From Edolisoma coerulescens (Eukaryota > Chordata > Aves > Passeriformes > Campephagidae): DNA of 64,000 nucleotides. Each line of letters opens with the position of its first letter. Positions within the stretch are counted from its first letter, which is position 1. The stretch lies in the NCBI GenBank assembly GCA_013397115.1, contig VWZW01007674.1, forward strand, positions 372,001 to 436,000, written 5' to 3'. The translations under genes and the position numbers were made by a program. The notes under the pieces are model-generated. The model was not told the origin of the DNA. It searched no databases and worked only from the letters and a program-made list of their open reading frames with translations. Positions 36,756 through 48,878 of the stretch are shown here, piece after piece.

Positions 36756-39700
36756 CTCCTTCTCACAAAATCCCAAATGTATTTCTCCTGCAGATTCACT
36801 GACTTTAACTTTGTTTTTCTTTCCTGTGTTTCTCCTCCTTTAAAGTAATGAAAAAAAAAAAAGGCACTATTTAAGTTCATCACCCGTTGTCCTTCCAATA
36901 GCATATAGCATGTCCAGAGATGATGGCCAGATCCTCAGCTGAAGTCAGGAGAGCAGGAGTGGTTTTCATCACCTGAGGATCTTCCCCCTTGAGTCAGACT
37001 CCGATCCTGGTACAAATTCTCTGACATCGGCGGAATCCTTCTGCGTGCGCGCGTAGTGCAAATGTGATCAGACTCTGCCTGATGCTCAAAAAGCCATGTT
37101 TGAGACGTGCAACGCGCACACGAGCACGTGCGCGTACACACACACACGCATACACGCAGTATTTTAAAGTGAGTTGGTTTATATTTTATTTACTTTTCTA
37201 TTTATTCAAGGTTTTGCATAGCCAATCAATGATGGATGTTCAAGCTTTTCTCCAAGCAAACCGGACTTCAGCTCTCCAATCGGAGAGGGCCAAAACCCAC
37301 TCACATGTATCCAGGGAAAGGCAGCTCTGATGCAGGCAGGTGTCAAAATTCAGCCTACAGTGAGGAGGGAATTGATGGATATGGGCCCAGCAAGACGCAG
37401 GGTGTGAATGGGCAGGCCGCTGGGTGCCAGGTGACCCTCCCTAAACAGCAGCACACCCAGCTGTGATATCATGCTCAGATAACTGACCCTGCTGAGAAGC
37501 ATCATTCTGAGAGTGAAATGGTACCATTGGAGGAAATGAGCTTCCACCAAAACTCATCTGACCTACGGCCCATGAATGCAACAGCAAAAGATGACCCAGT
37601 AGCTTGTTTCAAACTGTTGAGGGTGTGGAGGTTAGGATGAGGACAGGACTGAAGTGACTTTAATATAAAACCCACTTATACTAGCTGCAGATAGGAAAAT
37701 GGCCTGCGTTCACATACAGTATATTATCTATATATGAAAAGAATTTCAAGACTCAGCTGACTTAGTACCACAAAACCTCCCATATTTTGTAAGCAGTTCA
37801 AATCTGAAGCATACATGAAACTAGGCATTTCTTGGTCTTCTTCACTCATGCCAAGGCAAACTGGCTTTTTGTACAGGTGGTAGAAACTGCTGTATGACTA
37901 CAAGTCTGCATTCCTACCTAGGCAAAACCATCTAGCTAAGTAGACAGCTGGCTATCAACAACGTTCCCTTCTGAGGCAAGTATTATTCCAATATCTAAGG
38001 CTAGGTATGCACAAAAACATGCCAGCATAGTTTCTATCAGAAAAAGGACCTTCCTCTTTGCCCATGACAGTTCTCATTCTGATACCTCTTTTCTTTCCTG
38101 AAGAAAAGTCCTAATATCAATTATACCTAAGGTCCACACACCTGCATGAATGTACAGTAGAATACTGAGTATGATGTTTGTTCTTTACACGTCTATACCC
38201 TAAACAGCCTGCTGTCTGAGGCCTTCAGACCAAATTCATCCTACATATACATGACACACAAGCGAGTTCCAGGACTGCAGAACCACCATGAACGTCCTGG
38301 ACATTCATGTGGTCCCCTGCCTCTGAAAAGGACATTTGGTCCCCTCCAAACTGTCACTTAGCTGTCCTTGCAGGACCCATTTGTCCTCTGTTGCTCACCC
38401 AGCCAAAGGGTCCCCTTGGGAAATAGCAGGTATTTGTGTAATAGGCTCACTTGTCCATTCATGCATATGCGTATGTGTCCCCTTGGTCATCCCTAGGAAA
38501 ATGCAGAGGTCATCTCTTCTCAGAGCCTTGTCGATGGTGTTATCTCTGTCAAATCCGCCAGTGCCATGCATCACTGGAGCTCTGTAAACCAACAGCTGTT
38601 CGCACTCCGAGCTACTCTGCTGCCAGTGCTGCCCAGCCACAAGGCATTTCCCATGGGAGGTCTGTCTTTTGAACCCTCAGACTGGTCTGCAGAGCACTCC
38701 TGAGCAAGATGTACATATAAAACATGAAACTGGTGTGTAGCAAGGAGCAGGGATGGTGAAGTAGTACGTGTGGGTCTCTGCTTTGCAGTGAGTTCCTGAC
38801 ACTGGAGAGGTCGTCTCCTGGGGGAAGGATGGGGTAACTCCATGGAGGTACTCCTCAGTGTCCTGCAGCATGGGGGCACATGTGGGCAGGATGGGAGGAT
38901 ACTGGTGGGTGATGGGACAGGTGGAATTTGGGTTATGGTCTGTACAGGGAGCAGAAATGCCATACTTTGACTTGGGGATGTGCTGCTGCCCTGTGAGCAA
39001 CGCACTCTGCTCTGTCTCTCAGCTTCATTCCTGCAGGATCGTCATGTTGGCTGGCACAGTATTTTGCCTGTGGGGAGTATTCCGTGTTTGAACAGTTGAG
39101 CGCATGGAGGGAATTCTTACAGACATGGAGAGCATGCATATGGGCATGCATCAGGGGGCCTGGATGCTGAACAGCTTGCCATTTAAATGCACACTCGTGC
39201 AAACTAATCTGCTCAGCAATGGCTAGCTGAGCGGACAGAGCTTCATATCCTCTGGAGGGAAGAAAGCTCTGCTCCTCATTTCCTGACTAAATTTCTCCAA
39301 AACAAACATGAGAGTAGACAAGGCCTCCTCCTGGGAATACATATGAACTGTTCTTCACATGCCTTTTACTTAACATATGGTGATACTAACATGTAACGAG
39401 TTCCACATGAACCGCATCCTTGAATTACTGCTTTTTAATAACGTTGCTTATTCCAAGTGATGCTACTCTTGTGCACCCAACAGTATCCCATTGAGCATTG
39501 CAAGCAGTAATTTCCTACTTTTTAAGTGTCCAGTGTCTTCCAACTACCTCATCATGCTGAAGATGAGTTAGGAAATCAGCTTTCCACCTCTGTTTATGTT
39601 CTAAATGGCATCAATTCAAGGAAAGACAGTCTGGAAAGCTTTTACAATGTCCATGCTGTGCAAGCTAGCTACAAAACTTCCCATACTTACAGGGCTATGG

Positions 39701-39897
39701 CGGTGAAATATGGCTGTGCACTGTTATTTGGATAATAGAGTATCCAAAGTATTCACGGCTATTGTGGCAAAACAGCAGCAGGACAAGCACTAGGAAAGGT
39801 TCGACGAGCCAGTGCAGACAGCGTTAGGCTGAAGCAAATGGATTAATGTACTCTCAGTATAACTCAGCACTAAGATCCCATAGAGTACTGTAATAAA
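36756..39897. other. Intergenic sequence downstream of RGS6
   Basis: No coding exon was recognised. It contains an A run (36849-36861) and a Z-prone alternating tract (37040-37160). Open frames are short and lack family features. Confidence 0.55.
37040..37160. repeat. Two alternating purine-pyrimidine tracts (CG/CA-rich)
   Basis: TGCGTGCGCGCGTAGTGC (37042-37059) is followed, about 50 bp later, by a run of CG/CA/TG steps at about 37112-37160, including CGAGCACGTGCGCGTACACA and (CA)n. Such alternation favours left-handed DNA. Confidence 0.75.
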
Positions 39898-40215
39898 ATG
39901 GTAGCAGGGCAGCCATAAAAAGTGGCAGTAAGCTGACATAATAACACCAGAATAAATGTAGCAATAAGGTAACACAGGCCGCTGCAGTAAAGTAGCATTT
40001 TGGTAATGCAGCAATAAGACACAACAGGATGCTGCAGTAAATTAGTTTGGGGAATAAGGCAGTAATAACAATGTGTGTGGACAAACAGTGGTACATTTGT
40101 ACCAGGTACTGCAGCAATAAAGATACCACAAGGTGTCCTAGTAATAAGTTACTACAGTAACAACACCATGATGCACTGTAAAGTTATATCAGGATGCTTC
40201 CATGCTGCAGTCAAA
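39898..40215. repeat. Degenerate ~25-bp minisatellite
   Basis: A core of the form GCAG(T/C)AATA recurs at 39958, 39984, 40008, 40034, 40059, (40085), 40111 and 40138. The spacing is 24-27 bp, with weaker copies on both sides (39901, 39925, 40154, 40207). Units diverge strongly between cores. The minus strand happens to be open for 91 codons across the array, which I take as a result of the repeat rather than a gene. Confidence 0.75.
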
Positions 40216-42580
40216 TCCTATAAGAGGTGGTAGTGAGACAATGAAGACAAAACATACCCCATTTCAGACTGCAGAACTTGAATCAGTTTTCTTCACCATA
40301 ACCCAAATTCTGGAATGATCTCAGCAATACCAATCCTCTCATTCCTACTTTCAAGGAAGCTGAGGCAAGAGTGTTCCCCCATTCAGACTATTATTTTGGT
40401 CTAAAAATACAAAATTGACTCATTGTCTCTTCAGCCAAATTGTCACAGACTGTGGTGAAGTTCTTTGTTTAGTCCTACAAGGTGAAACCCTGGTGGTTTT
40501 GGTAAGTCCTTTGCCTTCGAAAGGATTTGGCTCTCTCATCTTCTGGCATGGATGATGCTTTTAGCCTAAAATTATTTCTGTTTTGGGTGGGAGAAGGGGA
40601 ACCCAGGTACAGAACATCTGACTGTACCAGTCTGTTTCCTAAAATGCACAAATAAATGGAGCATCCTGGAAAAGTCAGAGCAACAAGGACCAAATCTGTT
40701 CTGTCTGTCATGCACTCATGCACACAAGAATAATCCTCCTGGAATCAGTGCAAGCCCTGGATGCATCCATGGACAGGCCTTGGCCTAACCCTGTTCTCAA
40801 TGTCTCCAGCAGAGTGATAGAAGCGGTGTGTCTCTCCTTTCCTGCTTTTCCATCTTTTATTTTTTAATCTAACCTCACCCTCTGTATGAAATGGCCTTAG
40901 AAAAAAATTCGTTTGCCATAACACAATATGCAGCATGGTGGGCAAGGAATAGGTCTGTCCAAGGAATTTGCTGTCTTTGTACTCTTCAGTAGAGGGGTAA
41001 AGCATTCTGAAAAATAACCAGCAACCACTGTTATACTCGATAATCATCAGGCATAAGGGTTTAGTCAGAGCATCTACATCAACAAGAAGACTTGAGTGGA
41101 ATGTGTGTGCGCTAGATAACAAGATGGTCTCCTGGGAAAAGGATGTAAATAGGGCACCACTGCAGAGTCTTGACTAGCAAGAGCAGCTCACAGCTTCACA
41201 AGTCCCAATGGATACAATTTTTCTGCCACCTCTTTCTGACTCTTTGCACAAAGACTTTGCTCTCCCTTTTTGTGGCTTCCTCTGTCTCTAGCTGGCTGCT
41301 CAGCTCAAGTTTGGAGCAGTGCTCTGATACACCTTTGCTTGGCTCTTGCCTTAAACTCCTTGGCTTGCTTTTATTGTGGTTTAATGATTAAGCAGGATTA
41401 TTAAAGTAGACCTCACAGTAGGATAAGATAGGCTAGGTTATCATGATTACGTCGTTTAAGCTGTGAGCAATTTTGCAGCTTCTCAGCACTGTTTATAACC
41501 TGAGACGGAGAACAAGCGACGTGGCTGCTCAGCAGAACAGTGGGCTGGTGAACAATACACTATCTTCATGCCCACACGTACTTTGAACTTACTGCTGAGG
41601 AGAAATGCTTTGTAGTGAGAAAAGTAATCTCATGGCAGGGGAGAGTCGGACCTGATCAACTTTTTCATGTGATACAGATTTTGCTTTGCCAGCCCCTAGC
41701 ATCTGCAAAGCTCGCAGCTAAGAGCCAGCAACCTCCTAATCCTGCTGCTAAGCTTTGGAAACAAGCTTTTCAAAGGCTGTCTTTACACAGCAATGCTATT
41801 ACTTGAAGCCTTTTAATGTGAATTTATGGCTATTGCCACAAGTGTCAGTATAGCTGCCCTCTGTATTTGCAATAGGAAATTGTGTATTCACCCCACACAG
41901 AGGGTGGATGTTAGTGGGCAGAATTTAGGGATTTACCAGTGCATTCCTGTCTGAGGACCCAGAAGACATGCTGAAACATCTCATCTGGCAGAGGACAGCT
42001 CTTTTGTGGGCAATGGAATTGTTCCTTGGATATTGCTATCTGTCAGCAGAGATGCTAAACTGAGCTTCTCTGTCTCATCTTTGGGGACTTAAACCATGCC
42101 ATCCTTACATAAATAGTAGGTGACAGCTAGCCCTGAGCAGCACCTTCTACGGGTGGACTAGGAAGTGGAATCGTGTGGACTGGGATTTCAGGAATGGTTG
42201 TTTCCTTTTGGATCCTCTACAGTATTTCTCATGTCCATCCACGTGCAGGTTATTCCCGCAAGCTGCACAGCTTCACAGCCCAGAACTGTGGGTGTCTGGT
42301 TCTTGCCATGGGTCTGCCTGAGCCTCATGCCACGTGGATTAAGCCACACCAGATAAAAAAAATATCAAATGATGCTTTATACAATGCATCATTTCTCCTT
42401 AAAGCATCCTGGATTCTGAAATTTTCTCTCTGGGGGTCATTTGGGGCCAAAGGAGGCACACTAGGATTTTCCTCTACAACGGAAAAATTCTGAAGGGCCT
42501 CCTGCCCCTGTGGTGTGACTGGAGGCAGCCAGAGCTTCTTCTCCACAAGACCACGTCCCGTTGCCGGCAGAGGGCAACAC
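40216..42580. other. Intergenic sequence, nothing recognised
   Basis: No coding exon, RNA gene or known repeat was recognised on either strand. The longest frame is 125 codons (40745-41122, minus) without family features. Confidence 0.5.
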
Positions 42581-42589
42581 CCGGGGAGG

Positions 42590-43090
42590 NCAAAGGCTGC
42601 GTGCCGAGCTTGGAAGCTCTATCCCATGCCGGGGAGTGCAGAAGGCACCTGCTTCCCTGCAGCACGTGCCCGTGCTGCTCAGTGACCCTCCTCCCGCACC
42701 CTCTGGCACCAGCGCCCGAGGCATGGCTCCGCTCCTCCCAACTTAGCCGGAAAGCCGCCCATCAGCAAGTTGGGTGCACTGCTTCACAGGAGAACAAGAC
42801 CTGTGGCTCTCAGGTTTGGAAGGTCCCAGAGCCGAGCAATGTTTGCAACCCAAGCTCTCCTCACCATCAAGGCCAGGCCATGCCCACCTGNGGAGCCGGG
42901 AGCAGTGGCGGTGGGTGGAGGGGCGCTCCAGAGGGCAGGTCAGGTGGGCTCTGTGGCTCCGTGCTGCATGTGGGGACACGGGCGCCATCCAGCAGTGACC
43001 CCGGACTGGAGGGGCAGCGGGGCCGGGGCTGGACGGCGCTGCCGCCGAGTGTTTCTGGGCTCGCACAGGCACGGAGCCGCTCAGGATCTN
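42590..43090. other. Three single-N gaps around short GC-rich pieces
   Basis: Single N bases occur at 42590, 42891 and 43090. They delimit a 300-bp and a 198-bp segment that are much more GC-rich than the surroundings. This pattern suggests contig ends joined with placeholder Ns rather than real ambiguous bases. Confidence 0.85.
42687..42890 (+). repeat. 204-bp direct repeat, copy 1
   Basis: Identical by eye to 43091-43294. It ends exactly at the N at 42891. It contains GGCACCAGCGCCCGAGGCAT and CAGCAAGTTGGGTGCACTGC. Confidence 0.95.
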
Positions 43091-43294
43091 CCTCCTCCCG
43101 CACCCTCTGGCACCAGCGCCCGAGGCATGGCTCCGCTCCTCCCAACTTAGCCGGAAAGCCGCCCATCAGCAAGTTGGGTGCACTGCTTCACAGGAGAACA
43201 AGACCTGTGGCTCTCAGGTTTGGAAGGTCCCAGAGCCGAGCAATGTTTGCAACCCAAGCTCTCCTCACCATCAAGGCCAGGCCATGCCCACCTG
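43091..43294 (+). repeat. 204-bp direct repeat, copy 2
   Basis: Identical by eye to 42687-42890. It begins immediately after the N at 43090. The sequences following the two copies differ but resemble each other for a few bases (GGAGCCGGGAG against CAGAGCCAGGAG). Confidence 0.95.
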
Positions 43295-46200
43295 CAGAGC
43301 CAGGAGGTGTGACGGCCAGCGACCCTGCTCGAGGGCTGTGCTTCCCAGACCTGCCTGTGACCCCCCCGCCATGGGAGCTCAGAGCTGCTGGGCTTACATC
43401 TTTTGGAGCTTCTCTGTTTTCTGTGTGCCACTTCTCTCTGCAGGACATGTAACTTTTGCTGGTTTTGCAGCAAGGGACCGGTACAGGCCAGGGAAATCAT
43501 TACCTTCCTCAACTAGACCCCGTGCTTAGTGCACACTGAGTCCGTCGTTAATATCTTGGGAATCAGAGAGTTGCAATGTGCAGTCCCTTGTCTTGCTTGA
43601 CAGGCTTTGCTTTGTGTGTTTGCCTTTAAGCCATCCTGCAGCTCTGCTCATCATAGCATCAGCGCTCCTCCACCCATCATGCTGCCAGCACACGACATCA
43701 CCATTGCCCGGGATCTTCCCCACATCCCCTTGCTTCAGCATCTGCAGTTCTCAGCTGCCTTTCCTTAACTCTTGTTTTCCCTGACCCCCTCTTAGAGAGG
43801 CTGGTCCGTACAACTCATGAAGGGATTGTCAAACTAATATTTTCCTATTAAAGCTGTCTGAAGAATCAGTCTCTTCACTAAAAGAAATGCTCCCCAAGGG
43901 CTGTGACTTGCAAGGCTACTGATGCGCTTTTGCATCAGTACTTTTGCATCAGATACGCATCCCCCTCACCCCACCTCTGCAGTAGAAGTGCATCCTGAGC
44001 TCAGACAGTTGCAGCACCTTGGCAAAAGCAAGTTTCTTGCATTTGCCTGCATACTGTATTCAGGACTGCTTGGCTGAGCTATCACCTCTGGGACAGCTGG
44101 AATCTCTGACACTTCTTTATGTTTGTCTGTCAGTGCAGCTGCATATTTTTTTACACATACAGTAGCAGGGAAGGCCGCAAATCCATCCCTCAGCTGATGC
44201 CTGATACCATATGTTAGATCCTCCGTGCTGGGGCACAGACAGATTTGGGCCATGGTCTGGATGAATCAAGCTAAATAGAGCTTTCCACAGTCTGAAGAAA
44301 GTTTGTCTTGCCAGTATCCTCAGCCAGCCCCGTACATATACTCCCACATCCAACACATGGGAAAAAAAACTTAGCTTGTCAAAAAAACAAAACAAAACTG
44401 TGCTTAGTATGATGGATCATCCACTGTGGGCCACTTGCAAGCCCTATCTTGTAACTAAACTCCTGAGCTTCTGCCTGTCATGCATTTTGGATAGATAGCA
44501 CCCTACCCCAAAATGCCTGTCCTCCTGTGATGACCTGCCTCTGGACATGGAGACGCTGAACTTCTTAGCTGCACCCTGCCTCCCGCTCTGCAAAACTGCC
44601 CTCACAGCCAGAGCTGGGCAGAGTTTAGCTGCCTTCTGCCATCCTTTAATTAGACAATTGTCAGAGCTTTATGAAAAGCAGCACAGCAAACCACAGACTT
44701 CTAAAATGTAGAAGCAGTGTCAAGAGCAGTGCTAGAGCTATCTGCATCAAATAGGAAATTAAATTGGTAGTGTGGGTTTTCTCCTTCTCACCTGGGGTAT
44801 TATTGACCTGATGAATATGGTGGCAATCCTGTATCACTCTAGCAGTGGTTTGGGGGTGACCTTTCTTCTCATCTTCCAGGGCTTTGAGGTCTCTAATAGG
44901 TCACAGGAAAGATGTGCATGGCTGCAGGTGGAGGGACCTGGATCAGCATCCTTCACTTGGCTCCCTCCCTGACTGTCAGGGCATCACTGGATCCCACTCT
45001 CGTGGGACTTGGCCTTCCCTCCCTGACTTTCTCTTTTGACCTAGCAAGCAGTTCCCAGAAAACAGTAAAGTCACTGTATTAAGGTGGTCCTGCCCTCACT
45101 GTCTCTTTGTTTCTGGGGAGTCTTAAGCAAATCAGGTTGCAGAGTATACACAGAACACCACAGTCTCTATGTCAAATGAAAGGACAGTCCAAATGGAGAG
45201 AGAGGGCAAGAGAGAAAGCTCTGTGTTTGCATTCATCTCTGACATGATGGATTCCCCCTTCCTGGAAGCAGCCTTGGCATAAATAAAGCCAGTAAAGGCT
45301 TTTATGCAAGAACTCCCTTCACTACCAATAGTCCTGGAGTCATAGATAATAAAAGACCTGGCAGCTCATCTTGCACTGCTCCCTTTAATCAGCAGGATTT
45401 TCCCTGCTGAATATTCACCGAGGTTGCTTTATCTAGCACACCTCTGAAACCTCCATGGATGGGACCTTAGCAGATGCCCTCAGGAATACATTTTTCCGTA
45501 CTTGAAACATTTACTGCAAGGGAAAAAAAAGGTCTGATACACAACATAAAATGTCATCTCTGAGTAAGTTTAAAAACAGGGAGAGCCATCTGTAGGCCAC
45601 AAATAGCAAAGGTGTTAAGCACAATAGATTTTTTTTCCTGGAGTATTTCCCTTAATGTATTTTTTGCATAGTCTTGAGTTTATTGCACTTCATATCAACA
45701 TCCATTCCTCATCATGAAAAGTGTAGATATTTGTGGACTATCATGTCTCTTTTCAGCCTTATCCCCACCTCAGACTGTAAGGGCTGAGGCTTTCCTCATA
45801 TGCCAGTTTCTCAAAGACTGCTATCGATTTTGCTGCCTTTGTCTTTCTTTAAAAGATCACTCAGGAAAAACATAGTGATGTGAAGACAGAAGGGCTATGC
45901 TTGTCCATACGGCACAATTACCCAGTCATTTGTGTAAGTGAGGTATCATCCTGGCATTGGGCTCTTCATGGAAAACTACATGCATGTGTCACACATGTTG
46001 TGGTGTAACATATTTGTTAAATCTATTTATTCCACATCTTTGACCACTTTACCTACCTTCATCCCACACTGCCATCTGTTCTGTGGCTACCACCCCCCAT
46101 CCATTCTCCTGAGTACCTGTGGAGGGCTGCCAGGAAAATGGTTCCTCCTTTTCTTGCCAAATTTGGAATTTCAGTTGCAAATTTACCCTAGCAAGAGTGC

Positions 46201-46707
46201 CAAGGGGAGACAGAGTCAATGCCAAACCCACTGTAGCTTTCCTGTTGGGCGCATTTACAATTCTGTCACAGTAGCTGAAAAGGGGAGCTGACTCCGATCA
46301 GAAAGGGATCGTCCCCAACACTGCAAGAGGAGTCAGCAGTTGTGCCCAGTCCAGGAAGGGCAGATCATCAAAGGCTTTAAAACTGTAAAATCCGTAGTAT
46401 CTCAAAAGAATTCTATTATTGACATACATGACATTCTCAAAACCCTGCATATTTGTCTTCACAGAAACAAGTGCACCTGGCTGCAGAGTGAAGGTCTTTT
46501 TGAAAACAGTTCCAATAAAATGTTAAAGCCATCTACATCACTCCTGGGATAGCTTTTCCACAGGAGGGTCTTGTGTAATATCCACCGGGATTTTTTGTTT
46601 GCATGTAGTACAACCATCCTGCAGTCATGTTAAGAGAAAGTTTTATATAACACTGCTGTGTAAAGTATTGACCGTCATGCTTGGTCAATACATACACACG
46701 AACACAG
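43295..46707. other. Intergenic sequence, nothing recognised
   Basis: No coding exon or known repeat family was recognised. Near 43930-43953 the unit CTTTTGCATCAG occurs twice in tandem and forms a short inverted repeat with the preceding CTGATGC. Confidence 0.5.
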
Positions 46708-46757
46708 GCAGATATTTCCAAAATCAGTGGAAATATCTGCATGGACTTTGCATGCAG
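46708..46757. repeat. Two adjoining perfect inverted repeats
   Basis: The arms GCAGATATTTCCA (46708-46720) and TGGAAATATCTGC (46728-46740) are perfect 13-bp complements with a 7-nt loop. The final CTGC is reused as the start of CTGCATG (46737-46743), which pairs with CATGCAG (46751-46757) across another 7-nt loop. Confidence 0.85.
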
Positions 46758-48818
46758 AAGCTCCCCATAAAATAAGGCAAATGTGTTTTTTCCTATAGCG
46801 TGTCCTGCAGGAGCTCTTGCGTGGAGATACCGTGTGCTCCCCTTGGTGCTGCACAGGCACTGCAGCCAGGCAGAGACACTGCTGAGATTCCTGGCCTGCT
46901 CCTGGTGACTCATCCCAGCCGAGCAGTTGTGTGGGGGTGCACTTGAAATTATCCTGTTTACTCATTCTCCTGGAAGACCAGAGGAGCACCCACTGCAGTG
47001 GGATCTCTGCTGGCCATAAATACAGCAGAGGGAGCAGAGTTTCACTTGGTACACCAGATTTCACCTCAGCAGGGCAGAAATAGGAGGTGCACTTCAGCTG
47101 ATGGAAGATCCCATGGGAGAGAAGGTTGAGAGAGAGGTCCCAGTGAGTCAGTCCCCTTCCTGCTTTCTCTGTCCCCATCCTTGGAAGCAAGGACCCAGCT
47201 GATGAGCTGGTGGCTCAGAAAGCCCTTTGATCTTCATGGCCTGCTGCCTTCTCACCATCTCATCTCCCTTGAGGCTGCTGAGCTCCTTCTTTTGTAAAAC
47301 TTGGCCATCCCCTCCTGCCTCTCCAGCATGCTTGGATAACAGCCTGGAATACAGGATCATTTCCTTAAGATACCACTTCCATCAGGGATGCAATTCATGA
47401 TTATCACAGAGGGGGATACCATCATTGATTGTAGGCTCATTACTGCTCACAACAGTGATGATGGGGGACTTGCAAATGCAGTCAGAGCACAAGAACACAA
47501 AGTGATAACCTCAAACATGCTGAAGGCAGCCTGTCCCTGCCTCTGTCACATCCTGAGAATTCACATACCAGATGACCTCCCTGGTCAGGTGGAGGCCATG
47601 CACCAATTCCATGATTTTACGGGGAACTTCAAAGCACGGTGCAGAGTCTGTGTGGGCCCAGTGGAGGGGTGAACTTGCTCCCAACAGGAAGCATTTTTCT
47701 ATCCCCTCGGCTAAACTGTAAATTTAAAAGCAAACACAAATTGCAACTGGCTGTTTTCAACATCACATGCCAAAGAACTGTCAGGGTCTGTGACACCACA
47801 CAGAAGTAGTGCCCAATATTAGAGATGGAAAATTAATTTCTATTAGCCTATGAGCCTGTCATTCCTGGGCAAAGATGTTTTGACGAACTCTATTTCTTCT
47901 GGTGTTAACAATCACCCGCAAGTAGACTGCAGTATCTCCAAGATTTATTCAGAATTTGAATATAATTGCCAAATATTTACTTGCCAGAGAGTTATTCCTG
48001 GGGAAATCGTTAATCTGCAGCTCATTCACAGGGTTTGCTGTGACATTGGATAGTTGAAGTGCGAGGAACTATGTTTAATTTTTCTTGGACATTCAGGTCA
48101 CCTGGTATTGTCTCTGCCACCCAAGAATGTGGATACAACTGTTACACTGGGGTTTGCTCAGTCTTTCTCTGATATTTGTTTTAATTCTACCTTCCATAAA
48201 CGTTCTTCTAAGTCAAGTTCTAATTCAAAACATTTCTGGGAAGAAAAGGGATGTGAACACAGTCCAACCTAAATCATTGCTTATGCATTTGCTGAAAAAC
48301 TGTAGTCAGTGTCAGTCTCTGTGCTCCAGACATAGGTGATATATACGGGGCTGTATCCAGCTGCGGGGTAGGTGCCTACAGTATTTATGCAGCTAAAACT
48401 GTCATGAAAGTTGTTGAGTCTCCTTGTTTGGGCAAAATCAGCAAGCCTATATTTCAGCCTTGCCGCCCAGCTGTTTTTTCATTTGGACAGATAATTGTAT
48501 CTTAAGGCTACTAGAAAGAGCCAATCCATAATTAAAAGGCTGCTGGGTTTAATGTAGAGGCCTACCACTCACTTTAAAGGTATAGAATAAATCAAACTGC
48601 ATTTTCTTGCCACTGGCTAGTGCTTTATTTCTTTGAGAGTTGGCACCACTCCAACACTCAATTTTTAGGTGGAAAAGAGCAATTGCTGGCCCCCTGGACT
48701 TCATGGAAGAGGTGGTTCATTATTTAAAAAAAAAACAAAAACAACAGAAAAAATCCCCATCCTATCTGTTAAAAACAAGTAAAATGTCAGGGATCTCAGT
48801 AATTTCTCTTGTCTTATT
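46758..48818. other. Intergenic sequence, nothing recognised
   Basis: No gene was supported. A 94-codon plus frame (47388-47672) and a 171-codon minus frame (46675-47190) have no recognisable domain. Confidence 0.5.
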
Positions 48819-48878
48819 CCATCCATCCATCCATCCATCCATCCATCCATCCATCCATCCATCCATCCAGCCATCCAC
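48819..48878. repeat. (ATCC)n tetranucleotide microsatellite
   Basis: About 15 copies of CCAT, nearly perfect with one G substitution close to the right end. Confidence 0.97.

Noticed and set aside
42601..43452. 283-codon plus-strand open frame
   Set aside because: It runs through two Ns and both copies of the exact 204-bp duplication, so its length is produced by the assembly problem and by low stop density in GC-rich sequence.
46675..47190. 171-codon minus-strand open frame
   Set aside because: No domain. It includes the edge of the hairpin region and mixed low-information sequence.
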